From an uncultured Collinsella sp. (GTDB taxonomy: Bacteria; Actinomycetota; Coriobacteriia; Coriobacteriales; Coriobacteriaceae): 54,675 bases of DNA. The notes beneath the pieces are model-generated. The model was not told the origin of the DNA. It worked only from the letters and a program-made list of their open reading frames with translations, and did not search any database. The position numbers were made by a program, and so were the translations under genes. Shown in pieces: positions 22,712 through 30,810 of the stretch (the first letter of the stretch is position 1; each line of letters begins with the position of its first letter). The stretch lies in the NCBI GenBank assembly GCA_902496375.1, contig CABVAS010000001.1, forward strand, positions 1 to 54,675, read 5' to 3'.

Positions 22712-24526
22712 CTAGCTAAGTTTTCCCGGGTTCCCATATACAAGGCATCCCAAATGAAAGGAGTGCGCGGCTTTTTTGGTCTTGAGTGCCGGGACGGCAT
22801 TCTGCTCCCAGCTATAAATATTGGTCGCCGGATTCTGGCGCACGGCAACGGCCTCGCGCTCAACCCAATCAGAGGCAAAATCCTTAACAAGGCTACCGAG
22901 ACCAACCCGTTTGAGCTTGCGTTCGATTACTTCGCGACATGACGAGATATCTTCGATGCCGGCTTCCTGTCCATAGTTATCGGCTTCGCCGGGCGACGCC
23001 AAAAGACTGCGCTTAAGCTTGATCGAACCCGGCTCACGCTCAGCGCAATCGAACTTGGAGCTCCACCCAAACACAGGGAAACCGCCCTCGTAGGTCTCCA
23101 GCGGGAGTGACGACTCAACGTGGTGGATTCGAATATGCCTAAACTCGTCTACAGGGACCAGCCACGTCTCCACATGCGCAACCGTACCATAGCCCCACAG
23201 ACTATAGATGTATCCACCATGGACCTCATGGCCCTCGATGCGCCCACGGCTGGCAAATTGATCGGTACCCGCAATCGACAATGCAAGGGCGCTATCGACG
23301 GCAAAATTTCCGATTCCGGTTCCATCGACCGAGGCGTTCCATCCAAACGCCGTCGAATAACACAGCTTGCCGTATTTAGAATAACGGCCCATGATCCCCG
23401 AGGCGCAATACTGTTTTGCTGAGAGCATATAAGTGTGGTGTGCGCCCGACTCGATTAGAACAGCGGGTTCCTCCTCAACATGCAGCTTTTCCAATTTTGG
23501 GGCGCAGGGCTCAATTTGCCAAAAAGAATCATCCTCTGGCAGCGCCAGGACCAGGAAAGCCCTAAACGCCCAAAAAGAAGCACCGGGGCTCGAGTAATCC
23601 TCGCGCACGGGCGCGCCTGGATAGCGATATCCAATCGACGACAGACAGCGATCGCCAGCATGATCATGCCACCAGGACAGATGGCGCAAAAGGAGGTCCT
23701 TGGCCTCGGAAGCCGGAGCCACCTCATCTCCCATCAGCGCCGCGGCACTCCAAAACGAAGCCTGCGCAAAACGATACGTAAGGCTACGGCCAAACGGTAA
23801 GGCTCGACCCTGTGCGTCGAACCAATAACGATATTCTTTCGCAAAAGCCTTCGAACGCTCGATACAGCCCTCAAGCGGATTCGAAGTCGCATAGCATTCG
23901 AGCAGCAGCGAAATCAGATGAAACGCAGATCCAACGTAGCTATCGAGTTGAAACGGCGTGCCATCCTCGTACCAACCATTCCCGACATACATGTTCTCGA
24001 CCGCAGCCGCATCCGCGGCGAGGCGATTGGCATCATAGGTCAGTCCGCATTTACGCAGACCGCAGTTGATAAGTACACGGGTAAGATACCAGCTTCCCCA
24101 GGGCAGTTCGACAGTGTTTGCCACGTTGAGCCACTCGACCAGCCGCTTCTGTTGCTCGGCAGTAAAACAATTGAGTAGGTCTTCGCCCAGGCAAAGAAGG
24201 CCATAGCCGTAAACGACCTGCTCAAAAACAATCTGACGCGTCTCGAGCGTAGGGTCCTCAAACGCATCGGGATCGTCCGGCGTCAGGCCTTTTGCAATGT
24301 AGTCAAAATAGAAGCTCACGCGAGGGTCTTTTGGCGACATGCCACCTTTGACCAGTGAAAACACCGCCCACAGGGGGCGAGAGCCCCACTCAAAACCGCG
24401 AATCGACGCACGAAAGGAGGCGCCGACGTTCTCGGGACACGAAAACGGATCGGGCAGCAAATCGCAAGCCCACGAAACGAGATCTTGCCTCGTCGATAGC
24501 GAATAGTGCTGCGAATCCATCTTCAT
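22712..24526 (-). CDS. DUF2264 family protein (second paralogue)
   Basis: Protein of 604 aa with the same layout as the product of 11496-13208: shared elements include GSWYLTRVLINCGLRKCGL, VGNGWYEDG, RALPFGRSLTYRFAQASFWS and ALPEDDSFW. The N-terminal (alpha/alpha) part is probably catalytic and the C-terminal part is beta-rich. There is no signal peptide. It is transcribed divergently from the LacI gene with operators between them. GGGGGAG precedes the start. Function is unknown; uronide processing is inferred from context. Confidence 0.8.
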   Translation of the reverse strand: MKMDSQHYSLSTRQDLVSWACDLLPDPFSCPENVGASFRASIRGFEWGSRPLWAVFSLVKGGMSPKDPRVSFYFDYIAKGLTPDDPDAFEDPTLETRQIVFEQVVYGYGLLCLGEDLLNCFTAEQQKRLVEWLNVANTVELPWGSWYLTRVLINCGLRKCGLTYDANRLAADAAAVENMYVGNGWYEDGTPFQLDSYVGSAFHLISLLLECYATSNPLEGCIERSKAFAKEYRYWFDAQGRALPFGRSLTYRFAQASFWSAAALMGDEVAPASEAKDLLLRHLSWWHDHAGDRCLSSIGYRYPGAPVREDYSSPGASFWAFRAFLVLALPEDDSFWQIEPCAPKLEKLHVEEEPAVLIESGAHHTYMLSAKQYCASGIMGRYSKYGKLCYSTAFGWNASVDGTGIGNFAVDSALALSIAGTDQFASRGRIEGHEVHGGYIYSLWGYGTVAHVETWLVPVDEFRHIRIHHVESSLPLETYEGGFPVFGWSSKFDCAEREPGSIKLKRSLLASPGEADNYGQEAGIEDISSCREVIERKLKRVGLGSLVKDFASDWVEREAVAVRQNPATNIYSWEQNAVPALKTKKAAHSFHLGCLVYGNPGKLS

Positions 24527-24571
24527 AACTCCCCCTGTTCTGCAGTCTTTCATATCATATCCGCAAGAAAG

Positions 24572-24597
24572 GCAAACGGTTACGTAAACCGATTATT
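24572..24597 (-). promoter_or_regulatory. Degenerate operators before DUF2264 gene
   Basis: GCAAACGGTTAC (24572-24583) and GTAAACCGATTATT (24584-24597) lie about 45-70 bases upstream of the DUF2264 start and resemble the GTAAACYRRTTTAC sites. Confidence 0.45.
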
Positions 24598-24656
24598 CAG
24601 CTGCCAATGTACGAAAACCACTGGTACACCCACTCATATGTTATCGATGAACGATG

Positions 24657-24670
24657 GTAAACTGATTTAC
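24657..24670 (+). promoter_or_regulatory. Operator GTAAACTGATTTAC before the LacI gene
   Basis: A near-perfect dyad 41 bases upstream of the LacI start. With the sites at 22583, 25780 and 25859 it points to an autoregulated regulon covering the PTS operon, the DUF2264 gene and the Dhu genes. Confidence 0.65.
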
Positions 24671-24711
24671 AATCATCGTATTCATAGACTCCCGTAGAAA
24701 GAAGCCGCCCT

Positions 24712-25734
24712 ATGGCCAGTCAAAACAATGCAAAGAAACGCGTGACGATCAAAGAGATCGCAGCCATGGCCGGCACGTCCAAGACGACGGTTTCGTTCTA
24801 TCTCAACGGCAAGACCGATCGCATGAGCGATGAGACACAGGCGCGCATTCGCAAAGCCATCCACGATACCGGCTACGAGCCGAGTCCCCTTGCCCGTGGC
24901 ATGAACGCCAAGAGCAGCCAGATGATCGGCGTCATCATCGGCGACATCACCAATACCTTTGCAAACCAGCTGGTCAAGGGCATCGACACCGTTGCCAGCG
25001 CCGAGGGCTACCGCATGCTGGTATGCGCCTCTAACTTTGATAAACAGGGCGAGCTCGCATATATTGACCGCCTTATCGCACTTGGCGTGGACGGCTTTAT
25101 CGTGCAGCCGACTGCCCGCTTTAAGGAGATTAGCAAATCCATCAGCGAGAGCGGCAAGCCCCTGGTCTTTATCGACTCAAAGCTCTACGACTTTAGTTCC
25201 AACTGGGTCAAGACCGACAACTATGAGGCCTCGTATCGCGCCGTCGAAGCCTGTATCGAGAAGGGATATAAGCGCTTTTTGGTCGTTACCGCCACGCCGG
25301 GGCTCATCTCCAGCCGCATTGAGCGCTTTAGCGGTTTTGTCGATGCGCTCGAGGCGTACGATTTGGGATTCACGCAGTTCTTGATCGAAAACGATCAGGT
25401 CGATACCGGAAAACTCGAAAGCTTCCTCGCGGCGAACATCGATGGAACGACGCCAACGCTCATCTTCGCCCCCAACTGCTGGGCTCTGCCCGACATCTAT
25501 AAATGTTGCAAGGCTTATTACCCCCTCATGCCCAACATTGTGGGGCTTTTGGGCTTCGACAACACCGAATGGGTCAACGTCGCTTCTCCCTCGGTCTCGG
25601 TCGTCGAGCAGCCTGCACGTGAGGAAGGCCAGACCGCCGCGCGCATCCTGCTCGATTTGATTGCCGAAAAAGAGCAGGTAGAGACGCACCAAGTGCTTGA
25701 TTGCTCTATCAACTGGAATGAGAGCACGCTGTAG
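24712..25734 (+). CDS. LacI-family regulator of the unsaturated-uronate genes
   Basis: Protein of 340 aa. The HTH is RVTIKEIAAMAGTSKTTVSFYLNGK (residues about 10-34, with hinge LARGMNAKSSQ), and the effector domain starts at IGVIIGDITNTF and ends with LGFDNTEW and SVSVVEQPAREEG. Operators of one pattern occur before its own gene, the divergent DUF2264 gene, the PTS operon and the dhuD gene, so it is the likely regulator of all four. KDG or an unsaturated uronate product is the probable effector (inference). Confidence 0.87.
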   Translation: MASQNNAKKRVTIKEIAAMAGTSKTTVSFYLNGKTDRMSDETQARIRKAIHDTGYEPSPLARGMNAKSSQMIGVIIGDITNTFANQLVKGIDTVASAEGYRMLVCASNFDKQGELAYIDRLIALGVDGFIVQPTARFKEISKSISESGKPLVFIDSKLYDFSSNWVKTDNYEASYRAVEACIEKGYKRFLVVTATPGLISSRIERFSGFVDALEAYDLGFTQFLIENDQVDTGKLESFLAANIDGTTPTLIFAPNCWALPDIYKCCKAYYPLMPNIVGLLGFDNTEWVNVASPSVSVVEQPAREEGQTAARILLDLIAEKEQVETHQVLDCSINWNESTL

Positions 25735-25779
25735 GAACAAGCTGTTTCCCTCTTGACCAAAGGCATCGTGTCCTCAATT

Positions 25780-25793
25780 GAAAACCAATTTAC
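25780..25793 (+). promoter_or_regulatory. Operator GAAAACCAATTTAC upstream of dhuD
   Basis: Matches the GTAAACYRRTTTAC pattern in 11-12 of 14 positions and lies about 125 bases before dhuD. Confidence 0.45.
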
Positions 25794-25858
25794 TTAGATT
25801 CACAATTTATTGTTCACTGATTTAGCACGTAAAGTGATGAATTCAAGACCATCGTTGA

Positions 25859-25872
25859 CAAAACCGGTTTAC
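25859..25872 (+). promoter_or_regulatory. Operator with perfect AAACCGGTTT core upstream of dhuD
   Basis: CAAAACCGGTTTAC contains the perfect palindrome AAACCGGTTT at 25861-25870, 47 bases before the dhuD start. Confidence 0.6.
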
Positions 25873-25918
25873 TAGCCGACACTTGCCTTGTCAGTCATTC
25901 CACAACGATTGGAGCAAG

Positions 25919-26752
25919 ATGGCCGATAAGAATTCTGACAACTTTACGTTTGGCATGGACAGCTTCCGCCTGGATGGCAAGGTCGCGCTCGTAACCGGCG
26001 CCACCTACGGCATTGGTATGGCCATTGCCGAGGCGCTCGGCGAGGCCGGCGCCAAGATCGCCTTTAACGCGCGTCACGCCGACAAGGTCGCCGAGGCCGA
26101 GAAGCACTACCGCGAGCTGGGCTTTGAGGCTCACGGATACGTGGCCGACGTCACCGACGAGGCCGTCGTCGCCGAGCTCGTCGCCAAGATCGAGGCCGAT
26201 TTTGGCACCACGCCCGACATCCTGGTCAACAACGCCGGTGTTATCCAGCGCACCCCCATGCTCGACATGAGTGCCGAGGACTTCCGTCGCGTCGTCGACA
26301 TCGACCTTAACGCCCCGTTCATCGTGTCAAAGGCCTGCCTGCCCGGCATGATTGCCAAGGGTCACGGCAAGATCATCAACATCTGCTCGATGATGAGCGA
26401 GCTCGGCCGCGAGACCATCGCTGGCTACGCCGCTGCCAAGGGCGGTCTGAAGATGCTCACCAAGAACATCTGCTCCGAGTTTGGCGAGGCCAACATCCAG
26501 TGCAACGGCATTGGGCCTGGCTATATCGCAACGCCGCAGACCGCGCCGCTGCGCGAGACGCAGCCCGACGGCAGCCGTCACCCGTTTGACCAGTTCATCA
26601 TCGCCAAGACCCCGGCCGCCCGTTGGGGTACGCCCGAGGATCTGAAGGGCCCCGCCGTGTTCTTGGCCTCCGATGCCTCGAACTTCGTCAACGGCCACAT
26701 CCTCTACGTCGACGGCGGCATTCTGGCATACATCGGCAAACAACCTGCTTAG
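25919..26752 (+). CDS. SDR-family keto-deoxy-uronate reductase (DhuD/KduD-like)
   Basis: Converts the keto-uronate derived from unsaturated uronic acids into KDG with NAD(P)H. It is 277 aa with the short-chain dehydrogenase hallmarks: TGATYGIG nucleotide-binding loop (from about residue 25), NNAGV, a catalytic Ser (NICSMM), Tyr-x3-Lys (YAAAKGG) and a C-terminal VNGHILYVDGG. A gluconate 5-dehydrogenase is the usual generic label. Its pairing with the RpiB-like isomerase next door matches the streptococcal DhuD/DhuI system. GGAG precedes the start at 25919; an in-frame earlier ATG lacks a binding site. Confidence 0.87.
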   Translation: MADKNSDNFTFGMDSFRLDGKVALVTGATYGIGMAIAEALGEAGAKIAFNARHADKVAEAEKHYRELGFEAHGYVADVTDEAVVAELVAKIEADFGTTPDILVNNAGVIQRTPMLDMSAEDFRRVVDIDLNAPFIVSKACLPGMIAKGHGKIINICSMMSELGRETIAGYAAAKGGLKMLTKNICSEFGEANIQCNGIGPGYIATPQTAPLRETQPDGSRHPFDQFIIAKTPAARWGTPEDLKGPAVFLASDASNFVNGHILYVDGGILAYIGKQPA

Positions 26753-26784
26753 GCGCTGCGCTCCCACATTTAGGTTCATTTAGT

Positions 26785-26851
26785 AGTTGCGGTGAAATAG
26801 GGATTGATTTTGACTTCTACCAGGCAAGACGGTCCGTATTTCACCGCAAGT
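26785..26851. repeat. 67-bp palindromic repeat, copy R3
   Basis: Arms AGTTGCGGTGAAATA and TATTTCACCGCAAGT lie inside the dhuD-dhuI intergenic space, so this copy would be transcribed between two co-oriented genes. Confidence 0.75.
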
Positions 26852-26875
26852 TAGAAATAGGAAAGGTATTTCGCA

Positions 26876-27517
26876 ATGAAGATCGCTCTCATCAACGAGA
26901 ATTCTCAGAACTCCAAGAACCCCATGATCGAGGCTGCCCTTAAGAAGGTCGTCGAGCCCATGGGCCACACCGTCTTTAACTACGGTATGTATGCCGATGC
27001 CGACTCCAAGCCGCTCACCTATGTTCAGAACGGCATCCTTGCCGCCGTGCTGCTCAACTCCGGCGCTGCCGACTATGTCGTGACCGGCTGCGGCACCGGC
27101 GAGGGCGCCATGCTCGCCTGCAACTCCTTCCCCGGTGTGCTCTGCGGCCATGTCGCCGACCCGCTGGATGCCTACACCTTCGCCCAGGTCAACGACGGTA
27201 ACGCCGTCGCCATGCCCTTCGCCCTCAAGAACGGCTGGGGCCAGGAGCTCAACCTCGAGTACACCTTCGAGAAGCTCTTTGGCTTCGGTTCCGGCAACGG
27301 CTATCCTGCCGAGCGTGTTGAGCCCGAGCAGCGCAACAAGAAGATCCTCGACGGCGTCCGCGCTGTGACCATGCGTCCGCTCGTCGACGTCCTGGGCGAG
27401 ATCGACCAGGATCTGGTCAAGGGCGCCCTGGCTGGCGAGCACTTCCAGGAGTACTTCTTCGCCAACGCCACCGACGAGGCAATCATCGCCAAGGTCAAGG
27501 AGCTCCTGGGGCTCTAA
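26876..27517 (+). CDS. RpiB/LacAB-family isomerase (DhuI-like, unsaturated uronate pathway)
   Basis: Protein of 213 aa with the RpiB/LacA/LacB fold: N-terminal KIALINENSQNSKNPMI, the VVTGCGTGEGAMLACN active-site loop and GVLCGHVADPLDAY. DhuI of streptococci, an RpiB-family isomerase acting on 4-deoxy-L-threo-5-hexosulose-uronate, has this length and partner. Here it follows the reductase gene by 123 bp, so it most likely supplies the isomerisation before DhuD. Pentose-phosphate or galactose-6-phosphate isomerase are less likely given the context. AGGAAAGG precedes the start. Confidence 0.85.
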   Translation: MKIALINENSQNSKNPMIEAALKKVVEPMGHTVFNYGMYADADSKPLTYVQNGILAAVLLNSGAADYVVTGCGTGEGAMLACNSFPGVLCGHVADPLDAYTFAQVNDGNAVAMPFALKNGWGQELNLEYTFEKLFGFGSGNGYPAERVEPEQRNKKILDGVRAVTMRPLVDVLGEIDQDLVKGALAGEHFQEYFFANATDEAIIAKVKELLGL

Positions 27518-27543
27518 TCGCACGACCCATCGCAGCGAACGCA

Positions 27544-27582
27544 AGCGGCGGCCGCCCCAACACGGGACGGCCGCCGCTTTTT
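27544..27582 (+). terminator. Strong terminator after dhuI
   Basis: An 11-bp GC stem (27544-27554 with 27568-27578) followed by five T, 26 bases after the stop. Confidence 0.9.
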
Positions 27583-27591
27583 GCTATCAAA

Positions 27592-27611
27592 TGGTGCAAT
27601 GGGGTCAGGTT
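27592..27611 (+). repeat. 20-bp GGGGTCAGGTT repeat, copy a
   Basis: TGGTGCAATGGGGTCAGGTT recurs with one mismatch at 28541-28560 and inverted at 28586-28605, so the toxin-antitoxin pair lies between copies. Confidence 0.75.
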
Positions 27612-27644
27612 ATCTCACACCATGTTGGCTCAAAGAGAGCAAGA

Positions 27645-28010
27645 TTAGGATTCCTCGATAATCTGTCGGCATGCCGCTGCAAGAGCGGGAAACTCTGATG
27701 TCACCGCGTCCCAAACCACGGCGCGATCAACGTTGCCGTAATCATGGGCAAGATAGTTACGCATCCCGATGATACCGCGCCACTCAATCTCGGGGTGCAG
27801 TCGCTGCGCCTTCTCGGACAGCTTACCCGCCTCCTCCGTCACCCTAAGGGCACACATAAGGAGAGAATCGGCGAGCGTCCTGGCCTTGATGTCATCCGCG
27901 TGGAGGAACTCGTCTTCCGTCACACCGAACGCTTTGATTCTCTCGGTCGTCTCATCAATCGCCTCGAGAATCTCCTGGGCGCGCAACGCATCTGATTTAC
28001 GGGCGAACAT
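27645..28010 (-). CDS. hepT: HepT-like toxin (DUF86, HEPN)
   Basis: Small HEPN-fold RNase toxin of 121 aa with the RX4HXY motif RNYLAHDY (Arg84, His89, Tyr91); in the known HepT/MntA system the Tyr is AMPylated by the antitoxin. The start at MFARKSDA lies 14 bases inside the end of the antitoxin gene, the usual translational coupling; GGAGGG lies 11 bases upstream. All catalytic residues are intact, so the toxin should be active if freed. Confidence 0.88.
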   Translation of the reverse strand: MFARKSDALRAQEILEAIDETTERIKAFGVTEDEFLHADDIKARTLADSLLMCALRVTEEAGKLSEKAQRLHPEIEWRGIIGMRNYLAHDYGNVDRAVVWDAVTSEFPALAAACRQIIEES

Positions 28011-28485
28011 ACAGCACCACACCCTCCCTCTCGATGGCATGCGCAATGTCTTCTCGCAAGTGTTCGCTCGAAACGACGTCGACCTGCTTGCCTGTTGCCT
28101 CTTTGATCTCCTCCGCGAACGAGGAAAGAGCGAATAACCCAAATGTCGCATCGGAATCGACCTCTATACGCAGGTCGATATCGCTATCGGTATTTGCGTC
28201 ACGTCGAGCATACGAGCCGAACAACGTGACCGACCGAATCGCCTTTCGAGTACCCGCCGCGCGAGCAACGGCATCCCTGATTTCAGCAACGGTCAAAACG
28301 TCGGTCTTCGCCTCGTCCCGTTTGACTGAAAGAGAAGGGGTAAATGGAAGCGACCGCTCCCGCAGCATCTGACGCATGAACATGTTGACCGCCACGGAAG
28401 ACGTCATGCCGAGCTCCTCGCAGAGCTCGGCAAACGATTCCTTAATTGATGCATCAACACGGACGCTCAAAACTGAAGCACTCAT
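27997..28485 (-). CDS. RelB/DinJ-like domain fused to MntA nucleotidyltransferase antitoxin
   Basis: Antitoxin of 162 aa. Residues 1-50 (SVRVDASIKESFAELCEELGMTSSVAVNMFMRQM, LRERSLPF) match the RelB/DinJ ribbon-helix-helix family, complete with its LPF end motif. Residues about 65-162 form a minimal nucleotidyltransferase with a perfect GSX10DXD motif (Gly90, Ser91, Asp102, Asp104). MntA antitoxins normally have only the second domain. The fusion would give one protein both DNA-binding autoregulation and toxin AMPylation. It is first in the operon, with GGAGG before the start. Confidence 0.87.
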   Translation of the reverse strand: MSASVLSVRVDASIKESFAELCEELGMTSSVAVNMFMRQMLRERSLPFTPSLSVKRDEAKTDVLTVAEIRDAVARAAGTRKAIRSVTLFGSYARRDANTDSDIDLRIEVDSDATFGLFALSSFAEEIKEATGKQVDVVSSEHLREDIAHAIEREGVVLYVRP

Positions 28486-28494
28486 CTTAGCCTC

Positions 28495-28526
28495 CTGTAT
28501 GACAGTAGCTATATAATATCATACAG
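28495..28526 (-). promoter_or_regulatory. Probable autoregulatory operator of the toxin-antitoxin operon
   Basis: CTGTATGA (28495-28502) and TCATACAG (28519-28526) form a perfect dyad around an AT-rich centre with TATTAT/TATAT boxes, 10 bases upstream of the antitoxin start. This fits binding by the ribbon-helix-helix domain. Confidence 0.65.
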
Positions 28527-28540
28527 AGAAGCAAGATGAC

Positions 28541-28605
28541 TGGTGCAAAGGGGTCAGGTTTGTATGCACCAGATTGGTGCAAAGTAACCTGACCCCCATG
28601 CACCA
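28541..28605. repeat. Inverted pair of 20-bp GGGGTCAGGTT repeats
   Basis: TGGTGCAAAGGGGTCAGGTT (28541-28560) and its near-exact inverse (28586-28605) bracket a smaller TGCACCA/TGGTGCA dyad. It follows the flavoprotein stop on the minus strand and may also terminate that gene. Together with 27592-27611 it brackets the toxin-antitoxin genes. Confidence 0.7.
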
Positions 28606-28614
28606 AGGGGTTGA

Positions 28615-30564
28615 CTAGAGTTCGCAGGCAACCTTGTAGCCATCGCCGATGGCATCGCGGATGTTGCCGCACTTGTTGGCATCGCCCAGCACGTGGGTGG
28701 CAACGCCGGCAGCGGCAAGGTCGTCGGCCAGCTTGGTATTGGGACGATAACCCATGGCAAGCACCAGCGTATCGGCACCGGTGATGGTGTGGACCTCGCC
28801 GTCCTTCTCGTAGCTGATAGTATCCTCGGTGATCTCGGTCACCTTGGCCTCGGTCAGCACGTGAACGCCCTTGGAGAGCATGCGCGTGATGAGCACCGCG
28901 CGGCCGGCGCCGCCCTCGTTGGCGGCAAGGGTCTTGGTCATCTCGATGACGGTGACGTCGCGGTTGGCCGGCGACAGGTCGTTGACCAGCGGAGCCAGAT
29001 AGTCGGCCGTCTCGCAGCCGACGGTGCCGCCGCCCACAATGACGATCTTCTTGCCCGGGAAGGCATTGCCGCCCAGCAGGTCGTCAGCCGTCATGACCTG
29101 CTTAAAGCCCTGCATAAAGGCCGGTGCGATAGGCTCGGCGCCATAGGCCAGGACAACCTCGTACCCGGCGTAGTCGCGCTGAATGTCCTCGGCCGAAAGC
29201 TCGGTACCAAAGACGCACTTCACGCCGGCCTCGGCCAGACGACGATACTGGTACTTAATCACGCGGGTGAGCTCCTGCTTTGCCGGCGGGACGGCCGCGA
29301 TGCGCATCTCACCACCCGGCTCGTCCTGCTTGTCCACGAGCACCACGTTGTGTCCGCGCTTGGCGGCAATGAACGCCGCCTCCATGCCAGCGGGACCGGC
29401 GCCCACAACGAGCACGTTCTTGGCCTCGGCGGCAGGCTCGTAGCCGGCCTCGTCGCGCTCGACATCGGGGTTAACGGTGCAGGAGATGCGCTTGCCGAAC
29501 ATGATGCCGTTCAGGCAGCGCAGGCAGCCGATGCAGGGGCGAATCTCGTCGGCGTTGCCGGCAGCCGCCTTGTTGCAGAACTCGGCATCGCACAGGTTGG
29601 CGCGGCCCATCATGCAGATGTCGGCGGCGCCGTCCTCAATCAGCTCCTCGGCAATCCATGCCTCATTGATGCGGCCGACCGTGGCAACGGGAATGTTCAC
29701 ATGCTTCTTGATCTCGCGCGAGCAGGCGGCGTGCGAGGCCTGCTGGGTACCGGCGGCGGGAATCGCGGAGCCGCGTTTGATGGTGGTGCCGCCCGACACG
29801 TGGATCATGTCGACGCCGGCCTTCTCCAGGCGACGCGAGACATAGATCATGTCGTTGAGGGTCAGGCCGCCATCGGTGTACTCGTCGCCCGAAATGCGGA
29901 CGTCGATGATGAAGTCCTTGCCGCAGCGCTCGCGAATCTCGGCGATGACCTCGAGCAGGAAGCGCATGCGAGCATCGAGCGAGCCGCCGTACTCGTCGGT
30001 ACGCTTGTTGTAGAGCGGTGTCAAGAAGCCGCCGAGCATGCCGTGGGCATGCGCCGCATGGACCTCGACGCCATCGACGCCGGCCTTCTGCATGCGCACG
30101 GCAGCGTCGCCAAACTGGTGCGTGAGCTCATGGATCTCGTCAACCGTAATGGAGCGCGGCGCCTCGCGGGCATAGGACGGGCCCACGAAGGACGGAGCGA
30201 TCAGGCGCGGCGTACCCGGGATATTAAAGGCCATGTAGGCGGGGTGGAAGAGCTGCGGCATGATCTTGCAGCCATACTCGTGCACGGCGGCGGCGAGCTT
30301 TTCCCAACCGGGAATGAACGTGTCGTCGTAGCAGCACATGTCGCCCGGCAGGTAGGTATAGGTGGGCTCGACCGTCACGACCTCGGTAATGATGAGGCCC
30401 ACGCCGCCCTTGGCGCGAGCGCGGTAGTGGTCGACCAGGTCGTCGGTCACATAGCCATGGTCGGCCAGGTTAGTGGATACCGGCGGCATAAAGACACGGT
30501 TCTTAACCTCGGTCGTACCAACCTTGATGGGGCTAAAGAGCATCGGATAGGCAGAGGACTCCAT
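28615..30564 (-). CDS. Old-yellow-enzyme/2,4-dienoyl-CoA reductase-type flavoprotein
   Basis: Protein of 649 aa with three modules: an FMN-binding TIM barrel (about 1-350; NRVFMPPVSTNLAD, HAAHAHGMLGGFLTPLYNKRTDEYGG), a 4Fe-4S cluster segment (CIGCLRCLNGIMFGK then a fourth Cys in SCTVNP) and a FAD/NAD(P) domain (VLVVGAGPAGMEAAFIAAKRG; IVIVGGGTVGCETADYL). This is the FadH/BaiCD/BaiH arrangement, which reduces activated C=C bonds in the cytoplasm. Gut relatives act on bile acids, flavonoids or enoates; the substrate here cannot be told. The start MESSAYPM has AAGGAAG upstream. Confidence 0.9.
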   Translation of the reverse strand: MESSAYPMLFSPIKVGTTEVKNRVFMPPVSTNLADHGYVTDDLVDHYRARAKGGVGLIITEVVTVEPTYTYLPGDMCCYDDTFIPGWEKLAAAVHEYGCKIMPQLFHPAYMAFNIPGTPRLIAPSFVGPSYAREAPRSITVDEIHELTHQFGDAAVRMQKAGVDGVEVHAAHAHGMLGGFLTPLYNKRTDEYGGSLDARMRFLLEVIAEIRERCGKDFIIDVRISGDEYTDGGLTLNDMIYVSRRLEKAGVDMIHVSGGTTIKRGSAIPAAGTQQASHAACSREIKKHVNIPVATVGRINEAWIAEELIEDGAADICMMGRANLCDAEFCNKAAAGNADEIRPCIGCLRCLNGIMFGKRISCTVNPDVERDEAGYEPAAEAKNVLVVGAGPAGMEAAFIAAKRGHNVVLVDKQDEPGGEMRIAAVPPAKQELTRVIKYQYRRLAEAGVKCVFGTELSAEDIQRDYAGYEVVLAYGAEPIAPAFMQGFKQVMTADDLLGGNAFPGKKIVIVGGGTVGCETADYLAPLVNDLSPANRDVTVIEMTKTLAANEGGAGRAVLITRMLSKGVHVLTEAKVTEITEDTISYEKDGEVHTITGADTLVLAMGYRPNTKLADDLAAAGVATHVLGDANKCGNIRDAIGDGYKVACEL

Positions 30565-30680
30565 ACAGGCTTCCTTTCGTTTGAGCCGCGCGGCGGCAGT
30601 TGCTGACTCACCTATCGTATCAGTACCCGCCCGGCGCACAACCGCACGCACTCCCCCACCTTTTGCTCGACCCATAAAAA

Positions 30681-30747
30681 AGTTGCGGTGGAATACGGAG
30701 CAATTGAGGCTTTTGACAGCCAAAACAGTCCGTATTTCACCGCAACT
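30681..30747. repeat. 67-bp palindromic repeat, copy R4
   Basis: AGTTGCGGTGGAATACGGAG pairs with the right arm ending CACCGCAACT. The centre TTTGACAGCCAAAACAGTCCG is nearly the same as in R5. It lies between kdpC and the flavoprotein gene. Confidence 0.8.
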
Positions 30748-30810
30748 GATGGGCGGGGTGGAATTGAGGGCTCAGATAGTCAGTCACGCCCTCATCCGCC
30801 ACTCCCTCAC

